Positions 1 to 10,555 of a DNA stretch of 64,000 bases are shown here, piece by piece. The stretch is taken from positions 170,542-234,541 of the forward strand of contig NZ_KQ948559.1 in assembly GCF_001514125.1 (NCBI RefSeq), given 5' to 3'. The translations under genes and the position numbers were made by a program. Below the pieces are notes generated by a model. It did no database searches, was not told the origin of the DNA, and worked only from the letters and a program-made list of their open reading frames with translations. The DNA comes from Streptomyces longwoodensis. Lineage in GTDB: Bacteria > Actinomycetota > Actinomycetes > Streptomycetales > Streptomycetaceae. The stretch's first letter is position 1. Every line of letters begins with the position of its first letter.

Positions 1-1689
1 GAACTGGGCCTGCTCGACGCGGACACCCTGCTGCGCCAGGTCTACGAGGCCGCCCGGGTCATCTCCTACGCCAGCGACGTCACCTGGCGCGAGGTGGGCC
101 GCGTGCTGCGGTCCCGCTCGGTGCGCCCCAGGCTGCGCGCCATGCTGGGCGGCGGGAAACCGGTCGCCGAGCGCTCCCCGCTCGCCGAGGGGGTCGTCGA
201 GCAGGAGGGCGAGGCGGTGCTGGCCCGCGCCGCCCGGCCCGAACGCGACCCGGTGCTCCCGCTGCGCGCCGCGGCCGCCGCCGCCCAGGCCGGCCTCCCG
301 CTGTCCCTGCACGCCGTGCGGCGCCTCGCGGCCACCGTGCGCCCGCTGCCCACGCCCTGGCCCGCCGAGGCGCGCGAGCAGCTGGTCACCCTGCTCGGCT
401 CGGGCCGCCCGACCGTCGAGGTGTGGGAGGCGCTGGAGGCGGAGGGCCTGGTCAGCCGGCTGCTGCCGGACTGGGAGCGGGTGCGCTGCCGCCCGCAGCG
501 CAACGCCGTGCACGTGTGGACGGTCGACCGGCACCTCATCGAGACGGCCGTCCGCGCCTCCGAGTTCACCCGCCGGGTCAGCCGTCCCGACCTGCTGCTG
601 GTCGCCGCGCTGCTGCACGACATCGGCAAGGGGTGGCCCGGCGACCACTCCGTGGCCGGGGAGATCATCGCCCAGGACGTCGCCGCCCGCATCGGCTTCG
701 ACCGCGCCGACAGCGCCGTACTGGCCGCCCTCGTCCGCCACCACCTGCTGCTCGTCGAGACGGCCACCCGGCGCGACCTGGACGACCCGGCCACCGTGCG
801 CCTGGTCGCCCGGGCCGTGGGCACCCAGTCCACGCTGGAACTGCTGCACGCGCTGACCGAGGCCGACGCGCTGGCCACCGGCCCGGCCGCCTGGTCGTCC
901 TGGCGCGGCTCGCTCGTCGCCGACCTGGTCCGGCGGGTCTCGGCCGTGCTCGCCGGGGACGTGCCGGAGGACGCCCCGGCCACCGCGGCCGCCACGGTCA
1001 CCGCGGAACAGGAACGCCTCGCCCTGGAGTCCGTCGCCACCGGCGGACCCGTGCTCGCGCTGCGGGCCCAGACCGAGCCGCCCGCGGGGGACACCGCCGA
1101 GGCGCCGGAGGGCCCCGAGCCGCTGGGCGTCGAGCTGCTCATCGCCGTACCCGACCAGCCGGGCGTGCTGCCCGCGGTGGCCGGCGTGCTGGCCGTGCAC
1201 CGGCTGACCGTGCGCACGGCCGAACTGCGGGCGCTGGAGCTGCCCGACGGGGTCGAGGGGTCGGTGCTGCTGCTCGACTGGCGGGTCGCCGCCGAGTACG
1301 GCTCCCTGCCGCAGGCCGCCCGGCTGCGCGCGGACCTGGTGCGCGCCCTGGACGGCTCGCTGGACGTCGCCGCCCGCCTCGCCGAGCGCGACGCGGCCTA
1401 CCCGCGCCGCCGGGGCGTCGTCGCGCCGCCGCCGCGGGTCACCGTCCACCCGGCGGCCTCCCGGCACGCCACGGTGATCGAGGTGCGCGCCCAGGACGCG
1501 CCGGGCCTGCTGTTCCGCATCGGCCGCGCCCTGGAGGACGCCGGGGTGCGGGTGCGCAGCGCCCACGTGAGCACGCTGGGCGCCAACGCCGTCGACGCCT
1601 TCTACGTCACGGGGCCCAAGGGGGACCCGCTGCCGGGGGAGGAGGCGGTGGCCGTGGCGCGCAAGCTGGAGGAGACCCTGCGGGGCTGA
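1..1689 (+). CDS. glnD: [Protein-PII] uridylyl/adenylyltransferase GlnD, C-terminal part
   Basis: The gene is cut by the left edge; the frame is open from base 1 and gives 562 residues. GlnD modifies the PII protein GlnK in response to nitrogen status (adenylylation in Streptomyces). The catalytic nucleotidyltransferase motif would lie upstream of the window. Visible are the HD domain (a LLHDIGKG motif near base 610-640 and a later RHH near 735) and two C-terminal ACT domains, the first opening with VPDQPGVLP and the second with AQDAPGLLF. ACT domains sense glutamine in this family. It is followed after 112 bases by ffh. In Streptomyces it normally ends an amtB-glnK-glnD operon, which is family knowledge because the first two genes are off the window. 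The intact frame to the stop argues for a functional gene. Confidence 0.93.
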   Translation, partial: ELGLLDADTLLRQVYEAARVISYASDVTWREVGRVLRSRSVRPRLRAMLGGGKPVAERSPLAEGVVEQEGEAVLARAARPERDPVLPLRAAAAAAQAGLPLSLHAVRRLAATVRPLPTPWPAEAREQLVTLLGSGRPTVEVWEALEAEGLVSRLLPDWERVRCRPQRNAVHVWTVDRHLIETAVRASEFTRRVSRPDLLLVAALLHDIGKGWPGDHSVAGEIIAQDVAARIGFDRADSAVLAALVRHHLLLVETATRRDLDDPATVRLVARAVGTQSTLELLHALTEADALATGPAAWSSWRGSLVADLVRRVSAVLAGDVPEDAPATAAATVTAEQERLALESVATGGPVLALRAQTEPPAGDTAEAPEGPEPLGVELLIAVPDQPGVLPAVAGVLAVHRLTVRTAELRALELPDGVEGSVLLLDWRVAAEYGSLPQAARLRADLVRALDGSLDVAARLAERDAAYPRRRGVVAPPPRVTVHPAASRHATVIEVRAQDAPGLLFRIGRALEDAGVRVRSAHVSTLGANAVDAFYVTGPKGDPLPGEEAVAVARKLEETLRG

Positions 1690-1801
1690 AAACCGGGGCG
1701 GGGAACCGGCTCCGGCCCGACCGTGACCCCGCCGCGCCGCTCCGGGATACCCTGGAGGGCGATTCCCGCAGCCACCACCGACCCCGAGGACCGCGAGCGC
1801 C

Positions 1802-3349
1802 GTGTTCGATACTCTCTCCGATCGCCTCTCAGCTACTTTCAAGAACCTGCGTGGCAAGGGACGGCTCTCCGAGGCGGACATCGACGCCACCGCGCGTGAG
1901 ATCCGCATCGCACTCCTCGAGGCCGACGTGGCGCTGCCCGTCGTGCGGACGTTCATCAAGAACGTCAAGGAGCGCGCGCTCGGCGCCGAGGTCTCCAAGG
2001 CGCTGAACCCGGCCCAGCAGGTCCTCAAGATCGTCAACGACGAGCTGGTCACCATCCTCGGCGGGGAGACCCGCCGGCTGCGGTTCGCCAAGAACCCGCC
2101 GACCGTGATCATGCTGGCCGGTCTGCAGGGTGCCGGCAAGACCACCCTCGCGGGCAAGCTGGGCCGCTGGCTGAAGGAGCAGGGCCACTCCCCGCTCCTG
2201 GTGGCCTGTGACCTCCAGCGCCCCAACGCCGTCAACCAGCTGAGCGTCGTCGCCGAGCGCGCCGGTGTCGCCGTGTTCGCGCCCGAGCCGGGCAACGGCG
2301 TGGGCGACCCGGTGAAGGTCGCCCAGGACTCCATCGAGTTCGCCAAGGCCAAGGTCCACGACATCGTGATCGTGGACACCGCCGGCCGCCTGGGCATCGA
2401 CCAGGAGATGATGCAGCAGGCCGCGGACATCCGGGACGCGGTGCGCCCCGACGAGATCCTGTTCGTCGTCGACGCGATGATCGGCCAGGACGCCGTCAAC
2501 ACCGCCGAGGCGTTCCGCGACGGCGTCGGCTTCGACGGCGTGGTGCTCTCCAAGCTCGACGGCGACGCCCGCGGTGGTGCCGCCCTGTCGATCCGGCAGA
2601 TCACCGGCAAGCCCATCATGTTCGCGTCCAACGGCGAGAAGCTCGACGAGTTCGACGCCTTCCACCCGGACCGGATGGCCTCCCGCATCCTCGACATGGG
2701 TGACCTGCTCACCCTGATCGAGCAGGCCGAGAAGACGTTCAGCCAGGAAGAGGCCGCCAAGATGGCCTCCAAGCTGGCGTCGAAGAAGGGCCAGGACTTC
2801 ACCCTGGACGACTTCCTGGCCCAGATGGAGCAGGTCCGGAAGATGGGCTCCATCTCCAAGCTCCTCGGCATGCTGCCGGGCATGGGCCAGATCAAGGACC
2901 AGATCAACAACATCGACGAGCGGGACGTCGACCGCACCGCCGCGATCATCAAGTCGATGACCCCGGGCGAGCGCCAGGACCCGACGATCATCAACGGCTC
3001 GCGCCGCGCCCGCATCGCCAAGGGTTCCGGCGTCGAGGTCAGCGCCGTCAAGAACCTGGTCGAGCGGTTCTTCGAGGCCCGCAAGATGATGTCCCGCATG
3101 GCCCAGGGCGGCGGCATGCCGGGGATGCCCGGGATGCCGGGCATGGGCGGCGGCCCCGGCCGGCAGAAGAAGCAGCAGAAGAAGGCCAAGGGCAAGCAGC
3201 GCTCCGGCAACCCGATGAAGCGCCGGCAGCAGGAGCTGGAGGCGGCGCAGCGGCGCGAGGCGGCCGCGCAGGGCGGCAACGCGTTCGGGCTGCCGCAGCA
3301 GGCCGAGGACTTCGAGCTGCCGGACGAGTTCAAGAAGTTCATGGGCTGA
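1802..3349 (+). CDS. ffh: Signal recognition particle GTPase Ffh (SRP54)
   Basis: 515 residues, GTG start. It binds signal peptides of nascent membrane and secreted proteins with 4.5S RNA and targets ribosomes to FtsY. Visible are the N domain helices, the NG GTPase with G1 GLQGAGKT at about residues 107-114, DTAGR, and SKLDGDARGG. A methionine-rich M domain follows (MGSISKLLGMLPGMGQ region, roughly residues 350-440). The C-terminus has a short GMP repeat and a lysine-rich tail, common in actinobacterial Ffh. Length is normal for actinobacteria. A strong hairpin follows the stop at 3377-3405. Its neighbourhood, with an FtsH protease and four signal peptidases nearby, groups protein export functions. 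Confidence 0.97.
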   Translation: MFDTLSDRLSATFKNLRGKGRLSEADIDATAREIRIALLEADVALPVVRTFIKNVKERALGAEVSKALNPAQQVLKIVNDELVTILGGETRRLRFAKNPPTVIMLAGLQGAGKTTLAGKLGRWLKEQGHSPLLVACDLQRPNAVNQLSVVAERAGVAVFAPEPGNGVGDPVKVAQDSIEFAKAKVHDIVIVDTAGRLGIDQEMMQQAADIRDAVRPDEILFVVDAMIGQDAVNTAEAFRDGVGFDGVVLSKLDGDARGGAALSIRQITGKPIMFASNGEKLDEFDAFHPDRMASRILDMGDLLTLIEQAEKTFSQEEAAKMASKLASKKGQDFTLDDFLAQMEQVRKMGSISKLLGMLPGMGQIKDQINNIDERDVDRTAAIIKSMTPGERQDPTIINGSRRARIAKGSGVEVSAVKNLVERFFEARKMMSRMAQGGGMPGMPGMPGMGGGPGRQKKQQKKAKGKQRSGNPMKRRQQELEAAQRREAAAQGGNAFGLPQQAEDFELPDEFKKFMG

Positions 3350-3376
3350 CCGCACGCGACAGCCCGCACACACGCC

Positions 3377-3405
3377 GGGGCGCCCTTCCGCCGGGAGGGC
3401 GCCCC
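3377..3405 (+). terminator. Hairpin terminator after ffh
   Basis: A perfect 10-bp inverted repeat (GGGGCGCCCT, 3377-3386, with its complement at 3396-3405) with a 9-base loop lies 28 bases after the ffh stop. No long U tract follows, which is usual for Streptomyces terminators. Confidence 0.75.
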
Positions 3406-3469
3406 GCGTCGTTCCCGCGGGCCCCCGGCTGGGCGTGCCGGTGCCCGGACCGTGTCGTAACGTCCCGAT

Positions 3470-5407
<1,938 letters not shown>

Positions 5408-5435
5408 CGGCGTCCCGTCCCGCGCCGGTGACCCG

Positions 5436-6281
5436 TCAGGGCACGCGGGCGACGAGGTAGCGGAACACGTTCGGCATCCACACCGTGCCGTCCCGCCGCT
5501 GGTACGGGTGCAGCGCCTCGGCCAGCTCCTTGTCGACCTGCGCCGCGTCCGTCGCGGCGGCGGCCGCGTCGAACAGCCCCGTCGACAGCAGCCCGCGCAC
5601 CGCGCTGTCCACGCCCGCGTACCCGAACGGGCAGGCGACCCGCCCGGAGCCGTCGGGGGTGAGGCCCGCGCGCTCGGCGACCCGCTCCAGGTCGTCGCGC
5701 AGCGGCGGGCGCCAGCGGGGCGGCTCGTTCTCCCGGGCCGCCGCCCGCAGCACGGCCGTGGTGGCGCAGCGCTCCGGCGGCCCCCAGCCGACCAGCACCA
5801 CCGCCGCCCCGTGCCGGGCGAGCGGCACCGCCGCGGCCAGCGAGGCGGCCAGCCGCTCCGCGTCACCGGCCAGGGCGCCGATCGGCTCGAACGCCGTCAC
5901 CAGGGTGTACGCCGGGCTCCGCGTCCCGGCCGCGTCCCCGGGCGCGCCCTGCACGAGCCGTGCCTCCGTCCGCGGGCGAGCCTGGCGCCCCTCGGGCAGC
6001 AGCCGTTCCCGGGCCAGCGCGAGCCGCTCGGGGGAGGCGGACTCGACACCGGTGAGGGCCGCGCCCCGGGACGCCGCCATCAGCAGGGCGAGTCCGGAGC
6101 CACAGCCCAGGCCCAGCACGCGCGTGCCGGGGCCCACGTCCAGTCGCTCGTAGACGGCCTCGTAGAGCGGCACCAGCATCCGCTCCTGGATCTCCGACCA
6201 GTCACGCGCGCGTGCACCGCGATCCGCGCGGGGCGACGGCCCCGCCTGCGGAAGGTGCTGCCGCACGAGCACAGGTGTCAT
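5436..6281 (-). CDS. SAM-dependent methyltransferase (class I fold)
   Basis: 281 residues from the ATG at 6281; the frame stays open upstream, but this start gives the expected family N-terminus. The SAM-binding motif I is VLGLGCGSGLAL, followed by an acidic motif II (GVESASPERL) and post-motif segments typical of UbiE/Methyltransf_11 proteins. The substrate cannot be told from sequence. It converges on the FtsH gene with only 28 bases between stops and is divergent from proS. The region 6282-6493 between it and proS should hold both promoters. In motif I the usual first Asp/Glu is replaced by Leu (VLGLGCG), common in this group. Confidence 0.8.
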   Translation of the reverse strand: MTPVLVRQHLPQAGPSPRADRGARARDWSEIQERMLVPLYEAVYERLDVGPGTRVLGLGCGSGLALLMAASRGAALTGVESASPERLALARERLLPEGRQARPRTEARLVQGAPGDAAGTRSPAYTLVTAFEPIGALAGDAERLAASLAAAVPLARHGAAVVLVGWGPPERCATTAVLRAAARENEPPRWRPPLRDDLERVAERAGLTPDGSGRVACPFGYAGVDSAVRGLLSTGLFDAAAAATDAAQVDKELAEALHPYQRRDGTVWMPNVFRYLVARVP

Positions 6282-6493
6282 GGATAAGCGCCCCAATCCG
6301 ACGAGAGAGAGTCGACAGTTCCAGCCGCACCCGCTCCTCGCCCGGCCCCCGTGCCGTGCGTCAGCGGGTTCCCGTATGCCAGGTAACTCCCCCCTCGCGG
6401 CGGCGTCCAGGGGGCGTTGGGCACTGCTTGGGAGTTGCCCATGCCTGTGGCAAGAATTCACATCCCGGCAACGTGGACCCGTACCATCGCGCC

Positions 6494-7906
6494 ATGGCAA
6501 AGGCACCCGTTCTCACGCCCCAGGCGGACGACTTCCCCCGCTGGTACCAGGATCTGATCAACAAGGCGGAGCTGGCCGACAACGGCCCGGTGCGCGGCAC
6601 CATGGTGATCCGACCGTACGGGTACGGGCTGTGGGAGCGGATGCAGGCCGAGATGGACGCCCGCATCAAGGAGACCGGCACCCAGAACGCCTACTTCCCC
6701 CTGCTGATCCCCGAGTCCTACCTCACCCGCGAGGCCGACCACGTCGAGGGCTTCGCACCGGAGCTGGCGGTCGTCACGCACGGCGGCGGCAAGGAGCTGG
6801 AGGAGCCGGCGGTCGTCCGGCCCACCTCCGAGATGATCATCAACGACTACTTCTCGAAGTGGGTGCAGAGCTACCGCGACCTGCCGCTGCTCATCAACCA
6901 GTGGGCGAACGTGGTGCGCTGGGAACTGCGGCCCCGTCTCTTCCTGCGCACCACGGAGTTCCTGTGGCAGGAGGGCCACACCGCGCACGCCACCCACGAG
7001 GACGCGCGCGACTTCGCCTCCCGCATCCACCGCCGGGTCTACGAGGACTTCATGGTGAACGTCCTCGCCATGGACGTCGTGCCCGGCCGCAAGACGGTCC
7101 GGGAGCGGTTCGCCGGCGCCATCAACACCCTCACGCTGGAAGGCATGATGGGCGACGGCAAGGCGCTGCAGATGGCCACCAGCCACGAGCTGGGCCAGAA
7201 CTTCGCCAAGGCGTTCAACACCACGTACCTCTCCCAGGACGGCACCCAGGAGCTGGTCTGGCAGACCTCCTGGGGCTCGACCACGCGCATGATCGGCGCC
7301 CTGGTGATGATGCACGGCGACGACAACGGGCTGCGCGTGCCGCCGCGGCTCGCGCAGGTCCAGGCCGTGGTCCTGGCGATCAAGGGTGACGAGGCGGTTC
7401 TGGCCACGGTGCGCGAGCTCGGCGACCGGCTGAAGGCGGCCGGGATCCGCGTCCAGGTCGACGACCGGGTGGACACCCCGTTCGGGCGGCGCGCGGTCGA
7501 CTGGGAGCTCAAGGGCGTGCCCCTGCGCATCGAGATCGGGCCGCGCGACCTGGAGAACGGCACCGCGATGCTGGCCCGCCGCATCCCCGGCGGCAAGGAG
7601 GCGGTCTCCCTGGACACGCTGGTCGAGCGGCTGCCGGGCCTGCTGGAGGAGGACCAGGCGCTGCTGCTCACCCAGTCCCGCGAGCGCCGACTGGCGCGCA
7701 CCGTCGAGGTCGCCACGGTCGAGGAGGCCGTCGAGGCCGCCGCGACCGGCTGGGCCCGCATCCCGTGGGCGGCCCTCGGCGCGGAGGGCGAGGCCCGGCT
7801 GGCCGAGCAGGGCGTGACCGTGCGCTGCCTGGTCGCCGAGGACGGGTCGGTGCCGCTGACCGAGGACGCACCCGGTAACGTCGCGGTCGTCGCGCGCGCT
7901 TACTGA
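6494..7906 (+). CDS. proS: Prolyl-tRNA synthetase, short archaeal/eukaryote-like type
   Basis: 470 residues, ATG start. Class II aminoacyl-tRNA synthetase that charges tRNA-Pro. Motif 1 region is WERMQAEMDARIK, motif 2 is the LRTTEFLWQEGHTAH segment, and the motif 3 region lies near TSWGSTTRMIGALVMMHGDDNGL. A C-terminal anticodon-binding domain follows (QVQAVVLAIKGDEAV onward). The order RPTSEMII, FLWQEGHTAHA and a C-terminal zinc-type tail mark the ProS type 3 (no INS editing insert) seen in archaea, eukaryotes and some actinobacteria. Actinobacteria often also carry the long bacterial ProS, so this may be an alternative or duplicate enzyme. A 13-bp hairpin follows at 7912-7958. Confidence 0.93.
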   Translation: MAKAPVLTPQADDFPRWYQDLINKAELADNGPVRGTMVIRPYGYGLWERMQAEMDARIKETGTQNAYFPLLIPESYLTREADHVEGFAPELAVVTHGGGKELEEPAVVRPTSEMIINDYFSKWVQSYRDLPLLINQWANVVRWELRPRLFLRTTEFLWQEGHTAHATHEDARDFASRIHRRVYEDFMVNVLAMDVVPGRKTVRERFAGAINTLTLEGMMGDGKALQMATSHELGQNFAKAFNTTYLSQDGTQELVWQTSWGSTTRMIGALVMMHGDDNGLRVPPRLAQVQAVVLAIKGDEAVLATVRELGDRLKAAGIRVQVDDRVDTPFGRRAVDWELKGVPLRIEIGPRDLENGTAMLARRIPGGKEAVSLDTLVERLPGLLEEDQALLLTQSRERRLARTVEVATVEEAVEAAATGWARIPWAALGAEGEARLAEQGVTVRCLVAEDGSVPLTEDAPGNVAVVARAY

Positions 7907-7911
7907 GGCAA

Positions 7912-7958
7912 CGGGCCGGGGCGCGAAGCGGCCGGAACTCCTCTTGCGCCCCGGCCCG
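7912..7958 (+). terminator. Hairpin terminator after proS
   Basis: A perfect 13-bp inverted repeat, CGGGCCGGGGCGC at 7912-7924 pairing with 7946-7958, begins 6 bases after the proS stop. Confidence 0.75.
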
Positions 7959-8165
7959 CCGCCCCTCACCCGGCGCACGCGGGCCGCGTACACGCCGGGG
8001 CGTACGGCGGACTACGCACCACCTTGTGGTGAGCTGCGAGGCTTCTCCGCAGATCAGCGCACCCGCCCTCGTCAGGACGCATCAGTGGCAACTGACGGGT
8101 ACGTGCAAATTATTTGGGATGGCCCGGAATAGGAACACAGCGGCACTCCCGCTCGTTGTCATTAC

Positions 8166-8762
8166 GTGAGCACGACACAGACACCACCTGTTCTCGCCGC
8201 AGAGCTGGCACAGGCGTGGGCCGACATTCAGCGGCACCACCCCGAACTGCCGGACCTTGCCGCGCCAGAATCCCTGATCGGGGAGTCGTCGTCCGCGTGC
8301 GGTCACGAGCTCTCCTTCGAGCGGTTGCTGCACGAGGCAGTGCACGGGATCGCCGCCGCGCGCGGCGTCCGTGACACGTCGCGGGCCGGCCGCTACCACA
8401 ACCGCAGGTTCCTCGCGATCGCCGAGGAGCTGGGCCTGGACCACCCCGACGAACCGCACCCCAGCAGCGGTTTCTCACTGGTCACGCTCAGCCCCGAGGC
8501 CAAGCGGCGGTACCGCCCGACCATCGAGCGGCTCCAGCGGGCCCTCAAGGCCCACACCGCGGCGACGTCCTCCGACGCCACCCGCGCCTTCCGCGGCCCG
8601 GCCGCGCGGCACGGCTCCTCCGGCGGCGGGGTCCGGGTCAAGGCCGTGTGCGACTGCGGGCGCAACGTCCGGGTCGTCCCCTCGGTCCTGGCCCAGGCGC
8701 CGATCGTCTGCGGCGGCTGCGGGAAGCCGTTCCGCATCCCGGAGGTCGCCGGCGCGGCCTAG
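8166..8762 (+). CDS. SprT-like putative zinc metallopeptidase with C-terminal zinc ribbon
   Basis: 198 residues, GTG start. A zincin-type HEAVH sits at residues 56-60. It is followed by YHNRRFLAIAEELGL, which resembles the third-ligand segment (H-x-x-x-F) of SprT-like proteins. The C-terminus has two cysteine pairs, CDC and CGGC, separated by about 18 residues, suggesting a zinc ribbon. SprT/Spartan relatives cleave DNA-crosslinked proteins, but no activity can be claimed here. The gene stands alone between the proS terminator and the rpsP cluster, with about 260 bases of upstream DNA and a large imperfect hairpin downstream. It may be plasmid- or phage-derived, since similar small HExxH/zinc-ribbon proteins occur there; this is inference. 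Confidence 0.6.
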   Translation: MSTTQTPPVLAAELAQAWADIQRHHPELPDLAAPESLIGESSSACGHELSFERLLHEAVHGIAAARGVRDTSRAGRYHNRRFLAIAEELGLDHPDEPHPSSGFSLVTLSPEAKRRYRPTIERLQRALKAHTAATSSDATRAFRGPAARHGSSGGGVRVKAVCDCGRNVRVVPSVLAQAPIVCGGCGKPFRIPEVAGAA

Positions 8763-8796
8763 CGCACCGACGCGTCACCGGCATCTCGTGGCTGCC

Positions 8797-8881
8797 GGTT
8801 GCGCGGGGCGCGGGGAGCGCGTGCCCGGTCACCGATCGGTGGTGACCGGCCGCGCGGTTCCCCGCGCCCCGTGGTGCAACC
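8797..8881. repeat. Long imperfect hairpin containing a GTTCCCCGCGCCCC element
   Basis: Two outer arms (8797-8821 and 8851-8881) pair through GGTTGC/GCAACC and through GGGGCGCGGGGA opposite TCCCCGCGCCCC. An inner perfect 9-bp repeat CCGGTCACC/GGTGACCGG is at 8825-8833 and 8841-8849. The right arm contains the GTTCCCCGCGCCCC word that I recall as a highly repeated intergenic sequence in Streptomyces. It probably acts as a terminator for the SprT-like gene, or is a dispersed palindromic repeat. Confidence 0.65.
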
Positions 8882-8995
8882 CCCCGCGCCCGTCGGCTCC
8901 CTCCCCACCGGGCATCCCCGCCGGGTGCCGTTGCCGCCTGCCCGCCCGCGCGGGCCGTACCGGCGCCCGGGCCCGGAGCGCCCTCCCGGGTGTGG

Positions 8996-9001
8996 CACAA
9001 T
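8996..9001 (+). promoter_or_regulatory. Possible -10 element of the rpsP operon promoter
   Basis: CACAAT in the context GTGTGGCACAATGG lies 136 bases before rpsP, after GC-rich DNA. A similar GCGCACAATGGG stretch precedes the DUF2469 gene near 16221. No clear -35 hexamer is visible, so this is a weak call. Confidence 0.25.
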
Positions 9002-9136
9002 GGCTAGCTGTACTCGACAGTCGCACAGGACCCCTCTCTCCTCCGGCTGACGCGTCCATCGGGCACTCGGGTACCGCAACCCCACGCGGCAGTTCCGCCG
9101 TGCCCAACCACGTCAATTCCAGGAGAACCCACTCCC

Positions 9137-9556
9137 GTGGCAGTCAAGATCAAGCTGAAGCGTCTGGGCAAGATCCGTTCGCCTCACTACCGCATCGTCG
9201 TCGCCGACTCCCGTACCCGCCGTGACGGCCGGGCCATCGAGGAGATCGGCAAGTACCACCCGACGTACCACCCCTCGATCATCGAGGTGGACGCCGAGCG
9301 CGTGGCGTACTGGCTCGGTGTCGGCGCCCAGCCGACCGAGCCCGTGCTCGCCATCCTGAAGAAGACCGGCGACTGGCAGAAGTTCAAGGGCGAGCCCGCC
9401 CCGGCTCCGCTGCTGACCGCCGAGCCGAAGAAGGCGCGCCCGTCGTTCGAGGCCCTGGGCGGCGACGACGAGGGCAAGGGTGAGGCGATCACCCAGAAGA
9501 AGAAGGCCGAGAAGAAGGACGAGGCCGCGGCTGAGTCCGAGTCGGCCGAGGCCTGA
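9137..9556 (+). CDS. rpsP: 30S ribosomal protein S16
   Basis: 139 residues, GTG start preceded by AGGAGA. S16 is an early-assembling protein of the small subunit body. The family core is clear: MAVKIKLKRLGK, then RIVVADSRTRRDGR and IGKYHP. The C-terminus carries an extra Lys/Glu/Ala-rich tail of about 50 residues (KKKAEKKDEAAAESESAEA region), usual in actinobacteria but absent from the E. coli protein. It is followed after 5 bases by the KH gene, so the two are co-transcribed. Confidence 0.98.
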   Translation: MAVKIKLKRLGKIRSPHYRIVVADSRTRRDGRAIEEIGKYHPTYHPSIIEVDAERVAYWLGVGAQPTEPVLAILKKTGDWQKFKGEPAPAPLLTAEPKKARPSFEALGGDDEGKGEAITQKKKAEKKDEAAAESESAEA

Positions 9557-9561
9557 GCCAG

Positions 9562-9801
9562 ATGCTCGAAGAGGCGCTTGAGCACCTCGTGAAGGGCATC
9601 GTCGACAACCCTGACGATGTGCAGGTCGCCTCGCGCAACCTGCGCCGCGGACGTGTGCTCGAGGTCCGGGTCCACCCGGACGACCTCGGCAAGGTGATCG
9701 GCCGCAACGGCCGTACCGCACGCGCTCTGCGCACCGTCGTGGGCGCCATCGGCGGCCGCGGCGTCCGCGTCGACCTCGTCGACGTGGACCACGTCCGCTG
9801 A
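9562..9801 (+). CDS. khpA: KH-domain RNA-binding protein (KhpA-type)
   Basis: 79 residues, ATG start 5 bases after rpsP. A single type II-like KH domain with the GXXG loop as GRNG in KVIGRNGRTARALRT. In other Gram-positive bacteria KhpA binds RNA broadly, pairs with KhpB/Jag and affects cell elongation. In actinobacteria the gene sits invariably between rpsP and rimM, suggesting ribosome assembly or RNA chaperone roles. A strong hairpin follows 22 bases after its stop. Confidence 0.92.
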   Translation: MLEEALEHLVKGIVDNPDDVQVASRNLRRGRVLEVRVHPDDLGKVIGRNGRTARALRTVVGAIGGRGVRVDLVDVDHVR

Positions 9802-9823
9802 CGCATTCGCAGCATCGCACCAC

Positions 9824-9868
9824 CGGCTCGGGCCGGGGACGGCTCACCGCCCTCCCCGGCCCGAGCCG
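9824..9868 (+). terminator. Hairpin terminator after the KH gene
   Basis: A perfect 16-bp inverted repeat, CGGCTCGGGCCGGGGA at 9824-9839 with its complement at 9853-9868, lies between the KH gene and rimM. It suggests that rimM-trmD have their own promoter or receive only part of the rpsP transcript. Confidence 0.8.
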
Positions 9869-9940
9869 TATGGTCCGCCGCCCGGCTCCTGTTCCGCGTG
9901 CGGCGACCGTCCCGACCGTTCCGACAGGAGAACACCGACA

Positions 9941-10555
9941 GTGCAGCTCGTAGTCGCACGGATCGGCCGCGCCCACGGCATCAAGGGCGAGGTCACCGTC
10001 GAGGTACGCACCGACGAGCCCGAGCTGCGGCTCGCTCCCGGGGCCGTCCTGGCCACCGACCCGGCCGGCACCGGGCCGCTCACCATCGCCTCCGGCCGCG
10101 TCCACAGCGGCCGGCTCCTCCTGCGCTTCGAGGGCGTCGGGGACCGCACCGCCGCCGAGGCCCTGCGCAACACCCTCCTGATCGCCGAGGTCGACCCGGA
10201 GGAGCTGCCGGAGGGCGAGGACGAGTACTACGACCACCAGCTGATCGACCTCGACGTGGTCACCGAGGACGGCACCGAGGTCGGCCGGATCACCGAGATC
10301 TCGCACCTGCCCACCCAGGACCTGTTCATCGTGGAGCGGCCCGACGGCACCGAGGTGATGATCCCCTTCGTCGAGGAGATCGTCACCGGGATCGACCTGG
10401 AGGAGCAGCGCGCGGTCATCGCGCCCCCGCCGGGCCTGATCGACGACCGCGCCGAGATCGCCTCCTCCCGGGACGACGCCGAGGACGACGCGGAGGACGG
10501 CTCCGAGGACCGTGCGGGGGACGGCGCGGAAGGCGCCCCGGGGGACGAGTCGTAA
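9941..10555 (+). CDS. rimM: 16S rRNA processing protein RimM
   Basis: 204 residues, GTG start preceded by ACAGGAGAA. RimM binds S19 and helps mature the 30S head. An N-terminal RimM beta-barrel (VVARIGRAHGIKGEV) and a C-terminal PRC-barrel (YYDHQLIDLDVV, LFIVERPDG, MIPFVEEIV) are visible. The last 40 residues are an Asp/Glu-rich tail beyond the family core. The stop overlaps the trmD start by one base (TAATG), so the two genes are translationally coupled. Confidence 0.97.
   Translation: MQLVVARIGRAHGIKGEVTVEVRTDEPELRLAPGAVLATDPAGTGPLTIASGRVHSGRLLLRFEGVGDRTAAEALRNTLLIAEVDPEELPEGEDEYYDHQLIDLDVVTEDGTEVGRITEISHLPTQDLFIVERPDGTEVMIPFVEEIVTGIDLEEQRAVIAPPPGLIDDRAEIASSRDDAEDDAEDGSEDRAGDGAEGAPGDES

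Larger units (their letters stand above)
8763..9136. other. Intergenic region upstream of rpsP
   Basis: A 374-base gap with no convincing gene. It holds a long imperfect hairpin (8797-8881) and, near 8990-9010, the likely rpsP promoter zone. The last bases carry the AGGAGA ribosome binding site of rpsP at 9120-9125. Confidence 0.6.
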
